This document shows positions 63,036-64,000 of a stretch of DNA of 64,000 nucleotides, piece after piece; positions within the stretch are counted from its first letter, which is position 1, and the number at the start of each line of letters is the position of its first letter. This DNA is from Conexibacter sp. S30A1. Lineage in GTDB: Bacteria; Actinomycetota; Thermoleophilia; Solirubrobacterales; Solirubrobacteraceae. The notes under the pieces are model-generated. The model was not told the DNA's origin and did not search any database. It was given only the letters and a program-made list of their open reading frames with translations. The stretch spans positions 2,108,001 to 2,172,000 of the forward strand of contig NZ_CP097127.1 in assembly GCF_023330665.1 (NCBI RefSeq). The letters run 5' to 3'. A program made the position numbers and the translations under genes.

Positions 63036-64000
63036 AGCCCGCCCGCCGCCCAGCCACGATCCGACCGACCGCCATCCTTGCGGCCGTCATCTGCCCGCCC
63101 GACCGCCAGCCGCCGCAGTCGGCGGTCATCAAACCAGGTGCGCAGCCGCACACGCACCGGCGCAAGGCGCCCGTAGAGCAGCAGCGCATGCCCCTCGGGC
63201 AGCTGGCGCAGCGCCTCGGGTGAGATCAGCGGTGCCCGCCTGTGGCCGTAGGAGCGGCTCGAGCCGTCACGGCCACTGGTGCGCGTCAGCTCGCGACGCT
63301 CCTCCTCGCCCGCCAGCCCCGAGAAGTAGCGCAGCGTCTCGAGGTCGGCCACTCCCGGCAACAGCATCCGCGCCCTGTGGCTGTTTACAACCGTCTCGGC
63401 CTGCTGGCGGTAGCGGCTGCGTGCCTGCGCCAGGTCGTGGAAGATCGAGATCAGCTGGATGTTGTGGCTGGGTGCGGTTGAGGCGATCTCCGCCAGGTTC
63501 GGCAGCGGTGCCACGTTGCCGGCCTCGTCCAGGCAGATCAACAGTGGCCGCTCGAGCCGCCCGCCGAGGCTGTTGGCAAGCTCGTAGGCGCCGTCGACGA
63601 TCTCCGAGAGCAGCACCAAAAAGATCGGCCGAAGCAGCTTTGAGGCCTTGGCGTCGCCGATCAGATAGAGCGTCGCGCACGAGCCGAGCAGCCGCTCGGC
63701 GGTTATCTCACAGCCCGCGGCCGAGCGCGCCACGCGCGTGAAGCGGTAGGCGCGCAGCAGCGTCTGCGCGGTCGCCTCGATCGATGTCCGCGTGCGGTCG
63801 GCCTGCGCCTCAAATGCCCTGACCGCCTCATAGGCCGCGCGCGTATCCGCGCGCTCGCGGCTGCCTGACGCGCGGGCCAGCAGGTCATCCAGCGCGCCGT
63901 CAAGCGCCCGTGTGCCCTGGCCGTAGGCCCAGGCTACGACCTGCTCGATCCCAGCGCCGGTGCGCGCCGCCACATACAGAAGCGGTGCCAGCCGCTGCTC
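63032..64000 (-). CDS. TraG/VirD4-type coupling protein (5' end outside window)
   Basis: Residues are open from 64000 to the stop at 63032, giving at least 322 codons. LLICLDEAGNVAPLPNLAEIAST is Walker B of the coupling ATPase. ISIFHDLAQARSRY, PGVADLETLRYFSGLAG and PEGHALLLYGRLAPVRVRL are typical of actinobacterial TraG-family proteins. The Walker A part lies outside the window. It would deliver DNA to a type IV channel, so an integrative conjugative element continues rightward. Confidence 0.88.
   Translation of the reverse strand, partial: EQRLAPLLYVAARTGAGIEQVVAWAYGQGTRALDGALDDLLARASGSRERADTRAAYEAVRAFEAQADRTRTSIEATAQTLLRAYRFTRVARSAAGCEITAERLLGSCATLYLIGDAKASKLLRPIFLVLLSEIVDGAYELANSLGGRLERPLLICLDEAGNVAPLPNLAEIASTAPSHNIQLISIFHDLAQARSRYRQQAETVVNSHRARMLLPGVADLETLRYFSGLAGEEERRELTRTSGRDGSSRSYGHRRAPLISPEALRQLPEGHALLLYGRLAPVRVRLRTWFDDRRLRRLAVGRADDGRKDGGRSDRGWAAGGL

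Overview
The window is high-GC bacterial DNA, very probably from an actinobacterium. Supporting signs are strong G/C bias at third codon positions, GTG and TTG starts, a small actinobacterial-type acyl-CoA carboxylase epsilon subunit, a GlnA4-like glutamine synthetase cluster, and long soil-type membrane glycosyltransferases. The gene mix recalls the Solirubrobacterales/Thermoleophilia, but that placement is inference; no rRNA or marker phylogeny is available.

Layout. 1-15.8 kb is core-like: a cupin/citrate synthase pair, dCTP deaminase, a gamma-glutamylation catabolic cluster (glutamine-synthetase-like ligase, GntR regulator, aldehyde dehydrogenase, SDR), a cell-envelope glycan cluster (two GT-C membrane enzymes, lipoprotein, FAD oxidoreductase) and several small membrane proteins. 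16.2-21.2 kb carries a secreted GH3 glycosidase and a GH6-like cellulase homologue. 21.2-26.5 kb is a recombination hot spot: an IS4-family element with 10-bp target duplications, an S66 peptidase remnant, a mosaic duplication of a tRNA-Arg/neighbour-gene segment, and an AbrB-PIN toxin-antitoxin locus whose toxin is split by an IS1634-family element. 26.4-50.1 kb is again core-like: UDP-glucuronate decarboxylase, fused MoaD-MoaE, methylmalonyl-CoA mutase, propionyl-CoA carboxylase subunits (beta and epsilon together, alpha 9 kb away), assimilatory sulfate reduction (sulfite reductase, APS reductase, CysD, CysN), two more GT-C enzymes, succinyl-CoA synthetase and an aminotransferase. 50.1-56.7 kb has a FitAB-type TA pair, a DtxR/MntR regulator, split NHEJ ligase and polymerase genes flanking a PAS-GGDEF protein, and glycerate kinase. 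56.9-64 kb is accessory: an AAA/DUF4143 ATPase, gene remnants, RelBE- and TacAT-type TA loci, and a minus-strand operon of TraG/VirD4-like coupling protein, DUF4913 protein and glutamate decarboxylase that runs off the right edge.

How the genes fit together. Propionyl-CoA carboxylase, methylmalonyl-CoA mutase, succinyl-CoA synthetase and citrate synthase together describe propionyl-CoA entry into the TCA cycle. Sulfate assimilation uses the APS (not PAPS) branch: the reductase has iron-sulfur cysteines and CysN lacks a fused APS kinase. Five type II TA loci occur, at least one broken.

The least expected structure is a scattered set of perfect inverted repeats with 10-22 bp arms. Five share a 4-nt AGCG (or CGCT) loop. 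Several lie inside genes, and those fall in linkers, tails or loops.
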